The notes under the pieces are model-generated. The model did not search any database. It saw only the letters and a list, made by a program, of their open reading frames with translations, and was not told the origin of the DNA. A program made the translations under genes and the position numbers. From NCBI GenBank assembly GCA_037975125.1, contig JAJQOW010000014.1:19733484-19797483 (forward strand): 64,000 bases of DNA, in the 5' to 3' direction. Shown here one piece after another: positions 43,430 through 56,000 of this stretch; position 1 is the stretch's first letter, and each line of letters starts with the position of its first letter. This DNA is from Latrodectus hesperus. Its lineage: Eukaryota; Arthropoda; Arachnida; Araneae; Theridiidae.

Positions 43430-46400
43430 CTAAATATAATGTATAAAACCTATTGCCCTCAAAAAGTCAAATAGGTTCCTGTGGGGTGGTTCCCCAAGCA
43501 AATCAAATAAGGTTAAAATATCACAATTAAAAAAGTGTAAACGATATTGGTTAAAATATGAACATGAAATTAAAATATGATAAACAGTGAATGGTTCATC
43601 ACACGTTTCACACCATGGATTTAATTCGTTTAGAAACAAATGTCTATGTGTGAAACGTGTGTGTCCGATACGAAGGCGGGATAATCTTACATCAGCACTT
43701 CGTATCGGTAAAACTTTTAATGAGGTGATGAATGGAAATATGGCACGCAATTTATTATTGACCTGCATGTTCCAAGACTCCTGCCAAAGATCTTGAGTAA
43801 ATTTTTTAACACACCTTCTCACATCCAACAAAGGAATGGATGGAAGAGATGGGCCGGATGCAGATTTAGCAGCTGCATCAGCCCTCTCATTGCCATCGAG
43901 ACCTACATGACTTGGGATCCAGCAGAAAATTATTTCATATCCCTTCCCAGCAAGGGAATCTAATGCTCGGAAAATTCTAGACACAGCAGGATGACAATCA
44001 AAATTACTGTTCCGCAAAGCTTCCAACACACTCAAACTGTCAGTGTAAACACAGTATTTAAAGCTATCACTTGTATTCATCTGCTGAAGAGCTTGATATA
44101 AAGCAGTTGCTTCAGCAGAGAAGATGGAACAGGATGGATGGAGGCTGTAGCTCAGAGTTTTGTTCTCAATAACTACAGCACAACCAACATGTCCTGCGGA
44201 TTTTGATCCATCTGTGAAAACTGGTGTGTACGTGATGTACTGACAGCGATGTGAGGCATACATCTGCTGGAAAACAGTAGTTGCTGTATCTGATTTTCTA
44301 AAACGAGCAAAAGAATTTATGATTTTAATCTGTGGATCATACCAACGTGGATGAGCAAAATACTCCGTTTTGTCAAAACGGACATCATATAGGTCAGATA
44401 GTAATAGATAAGATTTTGTTCGTGTGAGAAAAGGTGGAATGCTGTATGCACGAGCATCATACAGCCTCATTAGTGCAGGTGTAGTAGGCATGGAACGTAA
44501 TGGATGATGAGGGTCAGATATGATTTTTGCATAATAACTGAGAGACAGCTGCATTCGTCTCAGGTCTAAAGGCAGTTGATGACATATTGCATATAGACTC
44601 TGGACGGGTGATGTGCGGAATGCGCCTGAACATATTCTCAAGGCAGAGTGATGTATTGTATCCAATCTGCGTAAAACGGAAGACCTAGCAGATCCATACA
44701 CAGAACACCCATAGTCAATACGAGATAAAATTAATGACTGGTAGACACGAAGTAGTGCCGTGCGATCCGCACCCCAAGATGTATTAGAAAGCACCTTGAG
44801 GATATTAAGCGATCGCTCGCACTTCTTCCGCAAATGAAGAACATGCGGAAGAAAATTTAACTTTCGGTCAAATGTTATACCCAAAAATTTTATCTCGTTG
44901 ACAACAGGGATAGGAGTACTATTTATATAGATAGTAGGATCATTATATAGGCTAGTCTTCCTGCAGAAATGGACACAATTACTCTTGCCAGGAGACAGCG
45001 TGTGGCCATTCTCAGCACACCATGCAGCAAGTTTATTAACTGATGTTTGTAGTTGTCTCTCAATTAAACGCATGTTAGAACCCTCACATGATATTTGCAG
45101 GTCATCAACATAAAGCGTCCCATAAACAGGAGGTGAAATTTGATGAAGAATGCAACTGATGTAAAGGTTAAAAAGTGTGACACTTAAAATAGAGCCTTGG
45201 GGTACACCCTCGGCTTGAATAAAAGTATTGGACATAACAGAACCAACACGAACTTTAAAACCACGGGAGCATAAAAAATTTTCTATAAATATTGGCAAAT
45301 TACCCCTAAAGCCAAAATCATACATCCTACGGAGAATTCCATAACGCCACGTACGGTCATATGCCTTTTCTATGTCAAAGAAAATGGAAACCAGATGGTT
45401 CCTCCACACAAAAGCGTTGCGGATTTGGGTTTCCAGGTAAGTAATATTGTCAAGAGGGGACCTTCCTTTACGGAAGCCACTCTGATTGATAAGGATATAT
45501 TTATTTATTTCTAAGACATAGATGAGGCGGGCATTGACCATACGTTCGAGAGTCTTACATAAGCAACTCGTCAGAGCTATTGGTCGATAACTTGAAGGAA
45601 CAGAAGGATCCTTACCAGCCTTAAGGATCGGAATAACTATTGCTTCGCTCCAAAGTGATGGAAATTGGTTTTCAGTCCAGATCCTATTAAACAAAAACAG
45701 CAAGTTCAACAGGGAATCTGGACTTAAATGGCGAAGCATTAGATAGCTGATTCCATCTGGTCCTGGGCTAGTATCATGGGCCTGCTGTAATGCTCTCTTC
45801 AATTCCAACATCCGAAATTCACAGTTGTAAGGCAAAGCTTGTCGATGGTTGAAACGAATTGGTGTTCGCTCAGCACGACTCTTTGTCCTTAAGAACGAAG
45901 GACTATAAGAGTCGTTGCTTGAGACGCTAGCAAAGGTTTCACCAAGGACGTTAGCGATGTCCTTAGGAGAAGAGTATATAGCAGCTCCGGATTTCAAAAT
46001 AGGAATTGAAAATTCTCTATATATTCCATTGGCTGCTTTCACTCTTCTCCACAACTGTTTACTGGATGTGGAAGAAGTTATTGATGATACATAGCGGGAC
46101 CAAGATTCCTTCTGACTTCGACGACGAGCTCTGCGAGCTAATGCTTTTGCTCTCTTATAGGCGATAAGATTCTCCGTTGTGGGGTATCTTCTGAAGAGCC
46201 CCCATATCTTCCTCTGTTTCTTATAGGTGTTTTGACATTCATTATTCCAACAAGGTTTGCAACGCCTGTGTGGTATAGAGGAACACTTTGGTATTGATGC
46301 ATCAGCTGCATTTATAATTGTTTCAGTGACTTTAGATACGGCATTATCAATATCATCGATCATAACCATTTTATTATCAACAACTGCCAATTGTGTAAAT

Positions 46401-47218
46401 AACGTCCAATCTGCCCGACTGTACACGTAAGTAGGTAAGCGTTGTCTTAAACTACTACCTCCAGTCTGGGAGATGACGAGAGGAAAATGATCGCTATTAT
46501 GCAGATCATTTCCTACATTTAAATTTAACAATGGCAGAAGAGATGGAGAACAGATGGCCAGATCGAGAGAATGAAACGTTCTTGTGGGTACATGGAAATA
46601 AGTCTTCTCGTCGGTATTAAGCAGACAGAGACAGTTATTAGAAATGAACTGCTCTATCTGACGTCCGCGAGAATTAGTGTCATTACTTCCTCACAAGGAA
46701 TTATGACCATTAAAGTCACGAAGCAACAAAATTGGTATTGGCAGCTGATCTGAAATAAACCGCTCTATCTGCATACCGCGAGAATTTGTATCATCACTTC
46801 CCCACAAAGAACTATGGCCGTTAAAGTCACTTAACAACAGAAATGGTGTTGGCAGCTGATCTATTAATGCATCGAGTTCCTCTTGGCGGATGACATCGTG
46901 TGGTGGCAAATACAAACTACAGACTGTCAACAAGCATGATGTGTGAATTCACACAGCTACAGCCTGTAGTGTAATATTTAAATGCTGGGCAGAGCTGGGA
47001 TTGTTGTTGAATGTTAATATGCAAACACCTCCAGACACTGCACCATCGTCACCACAGTCTTTTCTAAAGTTTTTAAACCCACGCATGGAAAAGTTATTGC
47101 TGGACTTCAGGAAAGTTTCCTGAAGTGCAACACCTGCGGGGTTGTAGGCTGAAATTATAGACTTGATGTCATCATGATGAGAACGCAAACCATGGCAGTT
47201 CCAAGAAACAAAGTAAGT
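43430..47218 (-). pseudogene. ORF2 of copy K, with APE duplication and one stop
   Basis: From 46531 to the natural stop at 43430 there are 1,033 open codons covering APE end, RT (FFDIEKAYDR, EGVPQGSILS, YVDDLQIS), RNase H (FTDGSKSAGHVG, AEATALYQAL, CVYTDSLSVLEAL, WIPSHVGLDGNERAD) and the C-terminal CCHC; it ends GFIHYI. The N-terminal endonuclease lies at 47188-46620. There the motif DQLPTPFLLLSDFNGHSSLW is followed by a second, J-type version (DQLPIPILLLRDFNGHNSL) and a TGA at about 46691. This tandem duplication of about 38 codons and the stop make the endonuclease incomplete; a frame problem near 46,950 is also present. RT to the end is the best preserved in the window. Confidence 0.9.
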
Positions 47219-47220
47219 TA

Positions 47221-48354
47221 TTATTGAATTTGAAAAGCTCCTTTCCCGGAGCTGGAAGGCATGTCATCTGACATCTCCTCGAGTGATAGGTCTTCGTCCG
47301 AGGGATGCAGATATACGGCGTCAGCCTCCAGGTATAAGGCTTTACGGGTGGATATGGAGGGCCTAACAATGCCCTCTTTTGCTGATTTTAGTTTTAAAGC
47401 CTTTACGGCTTTAGATTTAGCAATCGGAGCTTTTCTACGAATAGTCGATGTGGATGTTGATTTTAGCTTTTGTACAGATGTAGGGGGTAATTTAACAATC
47501 GGGAGTGAGAGAGCATCCGTTTGTGTACTAGTCGATCTGGTGACCTTGGCAGCAACAGTCGCATAGCTGACTCCTACTTGAGGTGTTCGAGCTATAACAG
47601 TCCGTCTCGCCTCAGGATATGAACAGTTATTTTTAACTTTCGTGGTTGTGATCTCCTTCTCCAGTATCCAGATAGGACAACTTCTAGCGTAGGAGGGGTG
47701 GTCACCTTTACAGTTGATACACCTCTCCTTTGCAGTACAGGACGAACTGTCGTGGCCAACTGCTGCGCAGCGAGCGCAAGTCAGTTTGCCTCTGCATGCC
47801 ACTTTAGAGTGACCAAATCTCTGGCACTGGAAACAACGCAAAGGATTTGGAATAAATGGCCTAACGGAGAGATGCATATACGCAGCATTAATATGCTGCG
47901 GTAGGTCTGGCGTCGCAAATGTCAGGATCAGATGTTTAGTGTTAATAACTTTATCATCTCTCCTGACAGTAATGCGTTTTACAGCGCAGACCTTTTGCTC
48001 TTTAAGATTTTCTAGTATCTCATCCGTAGGCGTGTTAAGCAAATCCTTCGCGGATATCACACCACGAGAAAAGTTAAGGTTTGTATGAGGCGAGACAGAC
48101 ACCTCAAGGGTAGCTAGCATATTCATGTTTGCAATCAAGTTTCCTTGGGTTTTCGAAGCAACTTCTACCATTAAGTCACCAGAACGTAATTTTCTGATGC
48201 TCTTCACATCACCGATTGTGCCTGTAATTGCTTTTTGAATAAGGAAAGGGGATACCGTATCAAAAGTACCCTCTTTCCGTTTGATAACATAAAATTTTGC
48301 ATTTAATAAGGACAAAGTATGCTCCCGTGGGAGAATAGAAATATTTGATTCCAT
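47221..48354 (-). CDS. ORF1 (Gag-like zinc-knuckle protein) of copy K
   Basis: Intact 377-aa frame from ATG 48354 (MESNISILPREHTLSLLNAK) to TAA at 47221-47223. Three zinc knuckles as in copy A (CFQCQRFGHSKVAC, CARCAAVGHDSSSC, CINCKGDHPSYARSC), then the PEARR-VIARTPQVGVSYATV segment and the Lys-rich tail ending in SGKGAFQIQ. Around 95 percent identical to ORF1 of A by eye. It is one of two undamaged ORF1 copies in the window, so it could in principle still supply protein in trans. Confidence 0.92.
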   Translation of the reverse strand: MESNISILPREHTLSLLNAKFYVIKRKEGTFDTVSPFLIQKAITGTIGDVKSIRKLRSGDLMVEVASKTQGNLIANMNMLATLEVSVSPHTNLNFSRGVISAKDLLNTPTDEILENLKEQKVCAVKRITVRRDDKVINTKHLILTFATPDLPQHINAAYMHLSVRPFIPNPLRCFQCQRFGHSKVACRGKLTCARCAAVGHDSSSCTAKERCINCKGDHPSYARSCPIWILEKEITTTKVKNNCSYPEARRTVIARTPQVGVSYATVAAKVTRSTSTQTDALSLPIVKLPPTSVQKLKSTSTSTIRRKAPIAKSKAVKALKLKSAKEGIVRPSISTRKALYLEADAVYLHPSDEDLSLEEMSDDMPSSSGKGAFQIQ

Positions 48355-48887
48355 ATCTAAAATGGAAAATTCGGGACCTGACGGCACCACCCACCACCGA
48401 GTCCAACAAGGGGATGCAGACCAGCTGCACCAGTGCTAGCCAGGTCCTATACGCTCACAGTACATCCCTGAAGTGGCCTCCACCCTTAACGAGTCACCCA
48501 GTAGATGTACCGATCGCTTGATCCATAAAGCCGATTGATGTGCTGAGGACCACAACACACCTCCCGTTTACCTGAAGCAGAGGCCAAAGTAATGTGTTGG
48601 TCTATGGGGGCCTCAATTACCAGGACCCTCCTTTCCAGGAACACGGGTCTCCACGCACGGCAAACACGTGGGTGATTTAGTCCTCAAGAGTAGCTAATAG
48701 CAACAGAGCGGCGAAAGCTACTCAAGGGGAGCCCTCAACCTCTTGCGAGGCAACCACACTGAGGGAGAAGAGGAAGAAAAAGCAGAAGAGTAGAGGAGAG
48801 AGGAAATTAAAGAAGAGGACAGATCACTGGGGTACCTCGGGATTGTGACACCCGTGTTTACCTAAAGAAGGTAAACCCCCTGAGGGG
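48355..48887 (-). promoter_or_regulatory. 5' leader of copy K
   Basis: Nearly identical to the leader of copy A, including the polypyrimidine tract and hairpin start; the terminal stem has lost one G at the junction with the target duplication. Confidence 0.65.
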
Positions 48888-50132
48888 TCAAAATGTGAGC
48901 GCAAACCATGACAGTTCCAAGAAATGAAGGAGGTTATGTTTAAGATTGAAAAGCTCCATTCCCGGAGCTGAAGTGAATGTCATCTGACATCTCCTCGAGC
49001 AATAGATCATCGTCCGAGGGATGTAAGAAAACAGTATCAGCCTCCAGGGATAAGGGTTTACGGGTGGATATAAAGGGCCTAGAATTGCCCTCCTTTGCAG
49101 ATCTTAGTTTAAAAGCCTTTAAGGCTTTAGATCTTGCCGTCGGAGCTTTTCTGCGGGGAGTGGTTGAGGAGGTAGATTTTGGCTTTTTCTCAAATGTAAT
49201 GGGTAATTTAGCAATGGGGTGTGAGAGAGCATCTGTTTGTGTACTTGCCGCTCTAGTGACTTTAGCAGCAACAGTCGCATAGCTAATACCTACTTGAGGT
49301 GTTCGAGCTGTAACAAAACGTCTCGCCTCAGGATAGGAACAATTATTCTTAACTTTGGTGGTAGTGATCTCTTTCTCCAGTATGCAGATTGGACAACTTC
49401 TAGCGTAGGAGGGGTGGTCACCCTTACAGTTGACACACCTCTCCTTTGCAGAACAAGATGAACTGTCGTGGCCAACTGCTGCGCAGCGAGCGCAAGTCAG
49501 TTTGCCCCTGCATGCCGCTTTGGAGTGTCCAAATCTCTGGCACTGGAAACAACGCAAAGGATCTGGAATAAACGGCCTAACGGAGAGATGCATATACGCA
49601 GCTTTGATATGCTGCGGTAGGTCTGGCGTCGCAAATGTCAGTATGAGATGTTTTGTGTTATTTTTTTCCCATCTCGTCTGACAGTAATACGTTTTACAGC
49701 GCAGACCTTTTGCTCTTTTAGATTTTCTAAAATTTCGTCCGTAGGCGTGTTAAGCAAATCCTTAGCGGATATAACACCACGCGAAAAGTTAAGATTTGTA
49801 TGAGGGCAGACGGATACCTCAAGGTTAGCAAGTTTACTCATGTTGCTTATCAGACTTGATTGCTTGTCTGATGTGACTTCTATCATCAAGTCACCAGAAC
49901 GTAATTTTCGTATGCTCTTCACTTCTCCTATTGATCCGATAATTGCTTTATGTATGAGGAAAGGGGATACAGAGTCAAAACTACCCTCTTTCCTTTTGAC
50001 CACATAGTATTTTGCCTTTAAAATAGAAAACATATGCTCCCGTGGGAGAGTTGAAAAATTGATAGTTTCCATATGTAAGAATGGAAAATTCGGGACCTGA
50101 CGGCACCACCCACCACCGAGTCCAACAAGGGG
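48888..50132 (-). mobile_element. LINE copy J, upstream part (ORF1 and leader start)
   Basis: Continues 42219-43174 across copy K. It contains the ORF2 start, all of ORF1 and about 60 bp of leader. It is 5'-truncated at 50132, where the (TTGG)n tail of copy L is attached. Confidence 0.9.
48940..50072 (-). pseudogene. ORF1 of copy J, one frame disruption
   Basis: Starts at ATG 50072 (METINFSTLPREHMFSILKAK) and is open to about 49640, where bases are missing compared with K (the TTAATAACTTTATC region is shortened), shifting the frame. The second half (49593-48940) is open and holds three intact knuckles (CFQCQRFGHSKAAC, CARCAAVGHDSSSC, CVNCKGDHPSYARSC) and the acidic end with HPSDDDLLLEEMSDD. 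Confidence 0.87.
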
Positions 50133-51066
50133 TTGGTTGGTTGGTTGGTTGGTTGGGTTTTCTGGCGCAAGGTCCAAAGAGGACAAGCTGCGCCAAGTCT
50201 AAAATTATTTATGATTTACTTTTATTTATTTATTTATTTTTTATTTTATTATTTTTTTGCAAAAAAACCCAAACAACATTAAAATTTTAAAAAACAAAAA
50301 TCAGTGTAAATATAATTTTAAAATCTTTTTATGAAAAATAAAAACATAAATTAGATACATATATATTTTAAAATTCATAACATATATTTAAATACAATTT
50401 AAGAAACCTATAGCTCTCAAAAAAGCAAATAGGTTTCTATGGGGTGGATCCCCCAATATATCCAATAAAGTTAAAATATCAGTTTTAAAAAAGTGTAAAC
50501 GTAAATGGTTAAAATCTTGACATGAGATTAAAATATGATATACTGTGTAGGGTTCATCACACGTTTCACACCATGGACACAACTCACTTAGAAATAAATG
50601 CCTGTGTGTGAAACGTGTGTGTCCGATACGAAGGCGAGTCAAACGGACATCAGCACTTCGTAACGGTAAAACTGATAATGAGGTGAGGGATGAGAACATG
50701 CTACGGAGTTTGTTTCCGACCTGCAAGTTCCACGATTCCTGCCAAAGACCATACATAAATCTTTTTATACCCTTTCTCACATCTGAGAGCGGAACCGATG
50801 GTAAAATTGGATCTTCAGCAGCCTTTGCAGCTGCATTCGCTCTCTCGTTTCCATCGAGACCCATGTGGCTTGGTATCCAACAAAATACAATTTCTTTTCC
50901 CTTGCCAGCAAGGGAATCTAATAATTTGAAAATTCTGGACACAACTGGATGACATGTAACGCTACCGTTTCTCAAAGCCTCTAAAATACTCATGCTGTCA
51001 GTATAGATACAGTATTGATGGTAGTCATCCGTATTCACGTGCTGAAGCGCATAATAAATAGCTGCA
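50133..51066 (-). mobile_element. LINE copy L, 5'-truncated
   Basis: Long tail of about six TTGG units, hairpin 50163-50195, 3' UTR, and the last about 225 codons of ORF2; truncated at 51066 next to the tail of copy M. Confidence 0.9.
50388..51066 (-). pseudogene. ORF2 RNase H end, copy L
   Basis: An undamaged reading frame from AAIYYALQHVNTDDY through CIYTDSMSILEALRN, WIPSHMGLDGNERANAAAK and CETCDEPYTVYHILISC to the natural stop at 50388. The last RNase H aspartate appears as Asn (ERAN instead of ERAD). The N-terminal part is missing by truncation. Confidence 0.88.
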
Positions 51067-51414
51067 GGTTGGTTGGTTGGTTGTTTGGGTTTTATGGCGC
51101 ACGGTCCGAAATCGGACATGCTGCGCCAAGAAATAAGTTTTGAATAAGATGTTAATTTTCTTTTAAATTTTTTCTTGTTATTTTATTTTATTTATTAATT
51201 TATTTACTTTTTTTGGAAACCCAAACAACATTAAATATCTAAAAAACAAAAATTAGTGTATATATATCATATTAAAATCCAATTATAAAATATAAATGGA
51301 AAAACAAATTATATATACATTTAAAATTTAAAAGTGCAAATTAAATATAATATAAAAAATCTATTGCCTTCAAAAAGGCAAATAGGTTTCTGTGGGGTGG
51401 TTCCCCCAGCAAAT

Positions 51415-51948
51415 CCCCCTCAGGGGGTTTACCTTCTTTAGGTAAACACGGGTGTCACAATCCCGAGGTACCCTAGTGATCTGTCCTCTTCTTTCTTTTC
51501 TTCTCTCCTCCACTCTTCTGCTTTTTCTTCCTCTTCTCCCTCAGTGTGGTTGCCTCGTAAGAGGTTGAGGGCTCCCCTTGAGTAGCTTTCGCCGCTCTGT
51601 TGCTATTAGCTACTCTTGGGGACTAAATCACCCACGTGTTTGCCGTGCGTGGAGACCCGTGTCCCTGGAAAGGAGGATCCTGGTAATTGAGGCCTCCAGA
51701 GACCAACACATTGCTTTGGCCTCTGCTTCAGGTAAACGGGAGGTGTGTTGTGGTCCTCAGCACATCAATCGGCTTTATGGATCAAGCGATCGGTACATCT
51801 ACTGGGTGACTCGTTAAGGGTGGAGGCCACTTCAGGGATGTACTGTGAGCGTATAGGACCTGGCTAGCACTGGTGCAGCTGGTCTGCATCCCCTTGTTGG
51901 ACTCGGTGGTGGGTGGTGCGGTCAGGTCCCGAAATTTTAAAACAAATT
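51415..51948 (+). promoter_or_regulatory. 5' leader of copy N
   Basis: Same leader as in A and K read on the plus strand, with both terminal hairpins (51415-51427 and 51427-51447) and the polypyrimidine tract near 51,485-51,540. Confidence 0.65.
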
Positions 51949-53087
51949 ATGGAAAATAAAAAAATTCTTTTCTCCCACGGGAGCAGCTTTTGCAAAATAA
52001 AGATAATAAATTTTTTATAATTAAAAGAAAGGAGGGAACGTTTCAAAATGTGTCCCCCTTTTTAATTCAGAAGGGAATATCGGGAATTGTAGGGGAAGTA
52101 CGAAATATTAAAAAAATTCGGTCTGGTGACTTGCTGGTGGAAATTGCAAATTCCACTCAAGCTACAACCATCAGCAATATGCGAATGCTAGCTAACCTAG
52201 AGGTATCCGTCTTGCCTCATGGCAGCCTCAATTTTACACGTGGTGTTATTTCCGCAAGGGATTTGGAAAATACGCCGACGGATGAGATTCTGGAAAATCT
52301 GCAGGATCAGAAGGTCTGTGGTGTTGAACGTATAAGAGTCAGAAGAGATGGAATGTACATAGACACTAAACATCTCATTCTGACCTTTGCGTCCCCAGAC
52401 CTTCCGCAGAATATAAAAGCTGCTTATCTGAATCTACCCGTCAGGCCATATATCCCTAATCCTTTGCGTTGTTTCAAGTGCCAACGTTTTGGACATTCGC
52501 AGAATGCTTGCAGGGGCAAACTGACTTGCGCACAATGCGCAGCAGTTGGCCACGATAACTCGAACTGCACAGCAAAGGAGAGATGTGTCAACTGCCAGGG
52601 CGACCATCCCTCCTTTTCTCGAAATTGTCCTCAATGGGTACTTGAAAAAGAAATCACCACTGTAAAAGTAAAAAATAACTGTTCATTCCCTGAGGCTAGG
52701 CGACAAGTTGCCTCTCGATGTCCTAAATCTGGTGTTAGCTATGCAACCGCAGCAAAGAAAGTCACCAAATCAATCAGTACTCAAACTGAAACTATTTCAC
52801 TTCCCTTGACTAGATTACCCCTATTACCAACCTTGAAGCCAAAATCTTCATCAACATCAACTATTAAGAAAAAAGCTCCTTCGGCTAAATCTAAAGCCTT
52901 CAAGGCTTATAAGCTAAAATCCTCTAGGGAGGGTTCTTCTAGACCCTCCATATCCACCCGTAAAGCCTTGTCCCTGGAGGCTGACGCTGTTTCCTTACAT
53001 CCCTCGGACGAAGACTTATCGCTCGAGGAGATGTCAGATGACATGCCTTCCAGCTCCGGGAAAGGAGCTTTTCAAATTAAAAAATAA
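51949..53087 (+). pseudogene. ORF1 of copy N, frameshift near the start
   Basis: The conserved ATG is at 51949, but between it and the LPREQ motif the length differs from other copies by two bases, so the ATG frame ends quickly. From 51990 the frame is open for 365 codons: FFIIKRKEGTFQNVSPFLIQ, three knuckles (CFKCQRFGHSQNAC, CAQCAAVGHDNSNC, CVNCQGDHPSFSRNC), PEARRQVASRCPKSGVSYAT and the SSGKGAFQIKK end. Use of a TTG codon at 51990 is possible but unsupported. Confidence 0.87.
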
Positions 53088-53089
53088 CT

Positions 53090-56000
53090 TCCTTTGTTTC
53101 TTGGAACTGCCATGGTTTGCGTTCCCATCTTGATGACATCAAGTCTATAATTTCAGCCTATAACCCCGCATGTATTGCACTTCAGGAAACATTCCTGAAG
53201 TCCCACAATAATTTATCCATGCGTGGGTTTAAAAGCTTTAGAAAAGACTGTGGTGACGATGGTGCAGTGTCTGGAGGTGTTTGCATTTTAACATCCAACA
53301 ACTATCCCTGCACTGCCCAGCATTTAAATACTACACTACAGGCTGTAGCTGTGCGAATTCACACATCATGCTTGTTAACAGTCTGTAGTTTGTATTTGCC
53401 ACCGCATGATGTCATCCGCCAAGAGGAACTCGATACATTAATAGATCAGCTGCCAACACCATTTCTGTTGTTAGGTGACTTTAACGGCCATAGTTCTTTG
53501 TGGGGAAATGATAATACTAATTCTCGCGGTCGGCAGATAGAGCGGTTTATTTCAGAAAACAGTCTCTGTCTGCTTAATACCGACGAGAAGACTTATTTCC
53601 ATGTACCCACAAGAACATTTCATTCTCTCGATCTGGCCATTTGTTCTCCATCTCTTCTGCCATTGTTAAATCTAATAGTAGGAAATGATCTGCATAACAG
53701 CGATCATTTTCCTCTCGTCATCTCCCAGACTGGAGGTAGTAGTGTAAGACAACGCTTACCTACTTACGTGTACAGTCGGGCAGATTGGACGCTATTCACA
53801 CAATTGGCAGTTGTTGATAATGAAATGGTTATGATCGATGATATTGATGATGCTATATATAAGGTCACCAAAGCAATATTAAATGCAGCTGATGCATCTA
53901 TTCCTAAGAGTTCCTTTACAACACACAGGCGTTGCAAACCTTGGTGGAACAAAGAATGCCAAGAGCATTACAGAAAACAAAGGAAGTTATGGGGGTTATT
54001 TAGGAGATACCCCACAACGGAGAATCTTGTCGCCTTTAAGAGAGCAAGAGCTCTAGCTCGCAGAGCTCGTCGTCGAAGTCAGAAGGAATCCTGGTCTCGC
54101 TATGTATCCTCAATTACTTCTTCCACATCCAGTAAACAGTTGTGGAGAAGAGTGAAAGCAGCCAATGGAATATATAGAGAATTTTCAATTCCTATTTTGA
54201 AATCCGGAGCTGCTATATACTCTTCTCCTAAGGACATCGCTAACGTCCTTGGTGAAACCTTTGCTAGCGTCTCAAGCAACGACTCTTATAGTCCTTCGTT
54301 TCTAAGGACAAAGAGTCGTGCTGAGCGAACACCAATTCGTTTCAACCAAGGTGAAGCCTTGCCTTACAACTGTGAATTTCGGATGTTGGAATTGAAGAGA
54401 GCATTACAGCAGGCCAATAATACCAGTCCAGGACCTGATGGAATCAGCTATCAAATGCTTCGAAATTTAAGTCCAGACTCCCTATCGAACATATTATATT
54501 TTTTCAATAGGATCTGGACTGAAAAGAAATTCCCATCAGCTTGGAATGAAGCGGTAGTGATTCCGATCCTTAAGGCTGGTAAGGATCCTTCAGATCCTTC
54601 AAATTATCGACCAATAGCTCTGACAAGCTGTTTCTGTAAGACTCTCGAACGTATGGTCAACGCCCGTCTCGTATATGTCTTAGAAAAAAATAAATGCATA
54701 CATATTAATCAGAGTGGCTTCCGTAAAGGGAGATCCACTCTTGATAATATCACATATTTGGAGACCCAAATTCGCAATGCTTTTGTGCGTAGAAACCATC
54801 TGGTCTCCATTTTCTTTGACATCGAGAAGGCATACGACCGTACATGGCGATATGGAATTCTCCGTTCATTATATGATTTTGGCTTTCGGGGTAATCTCCC
54901 GATATTCCTACAGAATTTTTTAAGCTCCCGTGTTTTTAAAGTTCGTATTGGAACAGTTTTTTCCAATACTTTTATTCAAGCCGAGGGTGTCCCCCAAGGC
55001 TCCATTTTAAGTGTCACTATTTTTAATTTATTCATCAGTAACATTCTACATCAATTACCACCATCAATAAATGGTACACTCTACGTTGACGACCTGCAAA
55101 TATCATGTCAGGGTTCGAATATGCGGTTAATTGAGAGACAACTGCAAACAGCAGTTAATAAGCTTGCTGCATGGTGTGCTGAGAATGGCCATACTTTATC
55201 TCCTAGCAAGAGCAGATGTGTCCACTTCTGTAGAAAGACTAGCCTGCATAATGATCCAACTATTTATATCAACAACACTCCAATACAAGTAGTCAATGAA
55301 ATTAAATTTCTGGGTATTATCTTTGACCGAAAATTAACCTTTCTTCCGCATGTTTTAAATTTGCGGAAGAAGTGTGAGCGATCGCTTAATATCCTCAAGG
55401 TGTTGTCAAATACATCTTGGGGTGCAGATCGCACATCACTACTTAGGATTTATCAGTCATTGATTCTATCCCGCATTGACTACGGATGTGTTGTTTATGG
55501 ATCGGCTAGATCTTCTGTTTTACGAAGATTGGACACTGTTCATCACTCTGCTTTGAGGATATGCTCTGGGGCATTCCGCACATCACCCGTCCAGAGTCTA
55601 TACGTGATATGTCATCAATTACCGTTAGACCTGAGACGTATGCAGCAGTCTCTCAATTATTATGCTAAGATCATGTCGACCCCTGACCATCTGTTACGTT
55701 CTATGGTTCCTAATGCCTCTTTGAAACGACTATATGATGCTCGTCCATTGAGCGTCCCACCTTTTCTCACAAGAGCCAAATCAAATCTCTGGCTTACAGA
55801 CCTATGTGATGTTCGGATAGAGCCAATTAATCATTTTCTCTATCCATCTTGGTATGAACCAACAAATACCTTTATAAATACCTTTGCTCAATTTAAAAAA
55901 TCGGACACAACACCTATTGTTTTTCAACAGCTGTACTTTTCTCATCGCTGTCAGTATCAATCATACAAACCTGTATTCACAGATGGTTCTAAAACAGCGG

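Larger units (their letters stand above)
43175..48887 (-). mobile_element. LINE copy K, full length with 10-bp target duplication
   Basis: A complete 5,713-bp element: 5' hairpins at 48887, leader, ORF1 (48354-47221), ORF2 (about 47218-43430), 3' UTR, hairpin 43190-43223, tail. Target duplication TCAAAATGTG is on both sides and belongs to ORF2 of copy J. It is close to A in sequence. It is slightly longer than A because of an internal duplication in the endonuclease region. Confidence 0.95.
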
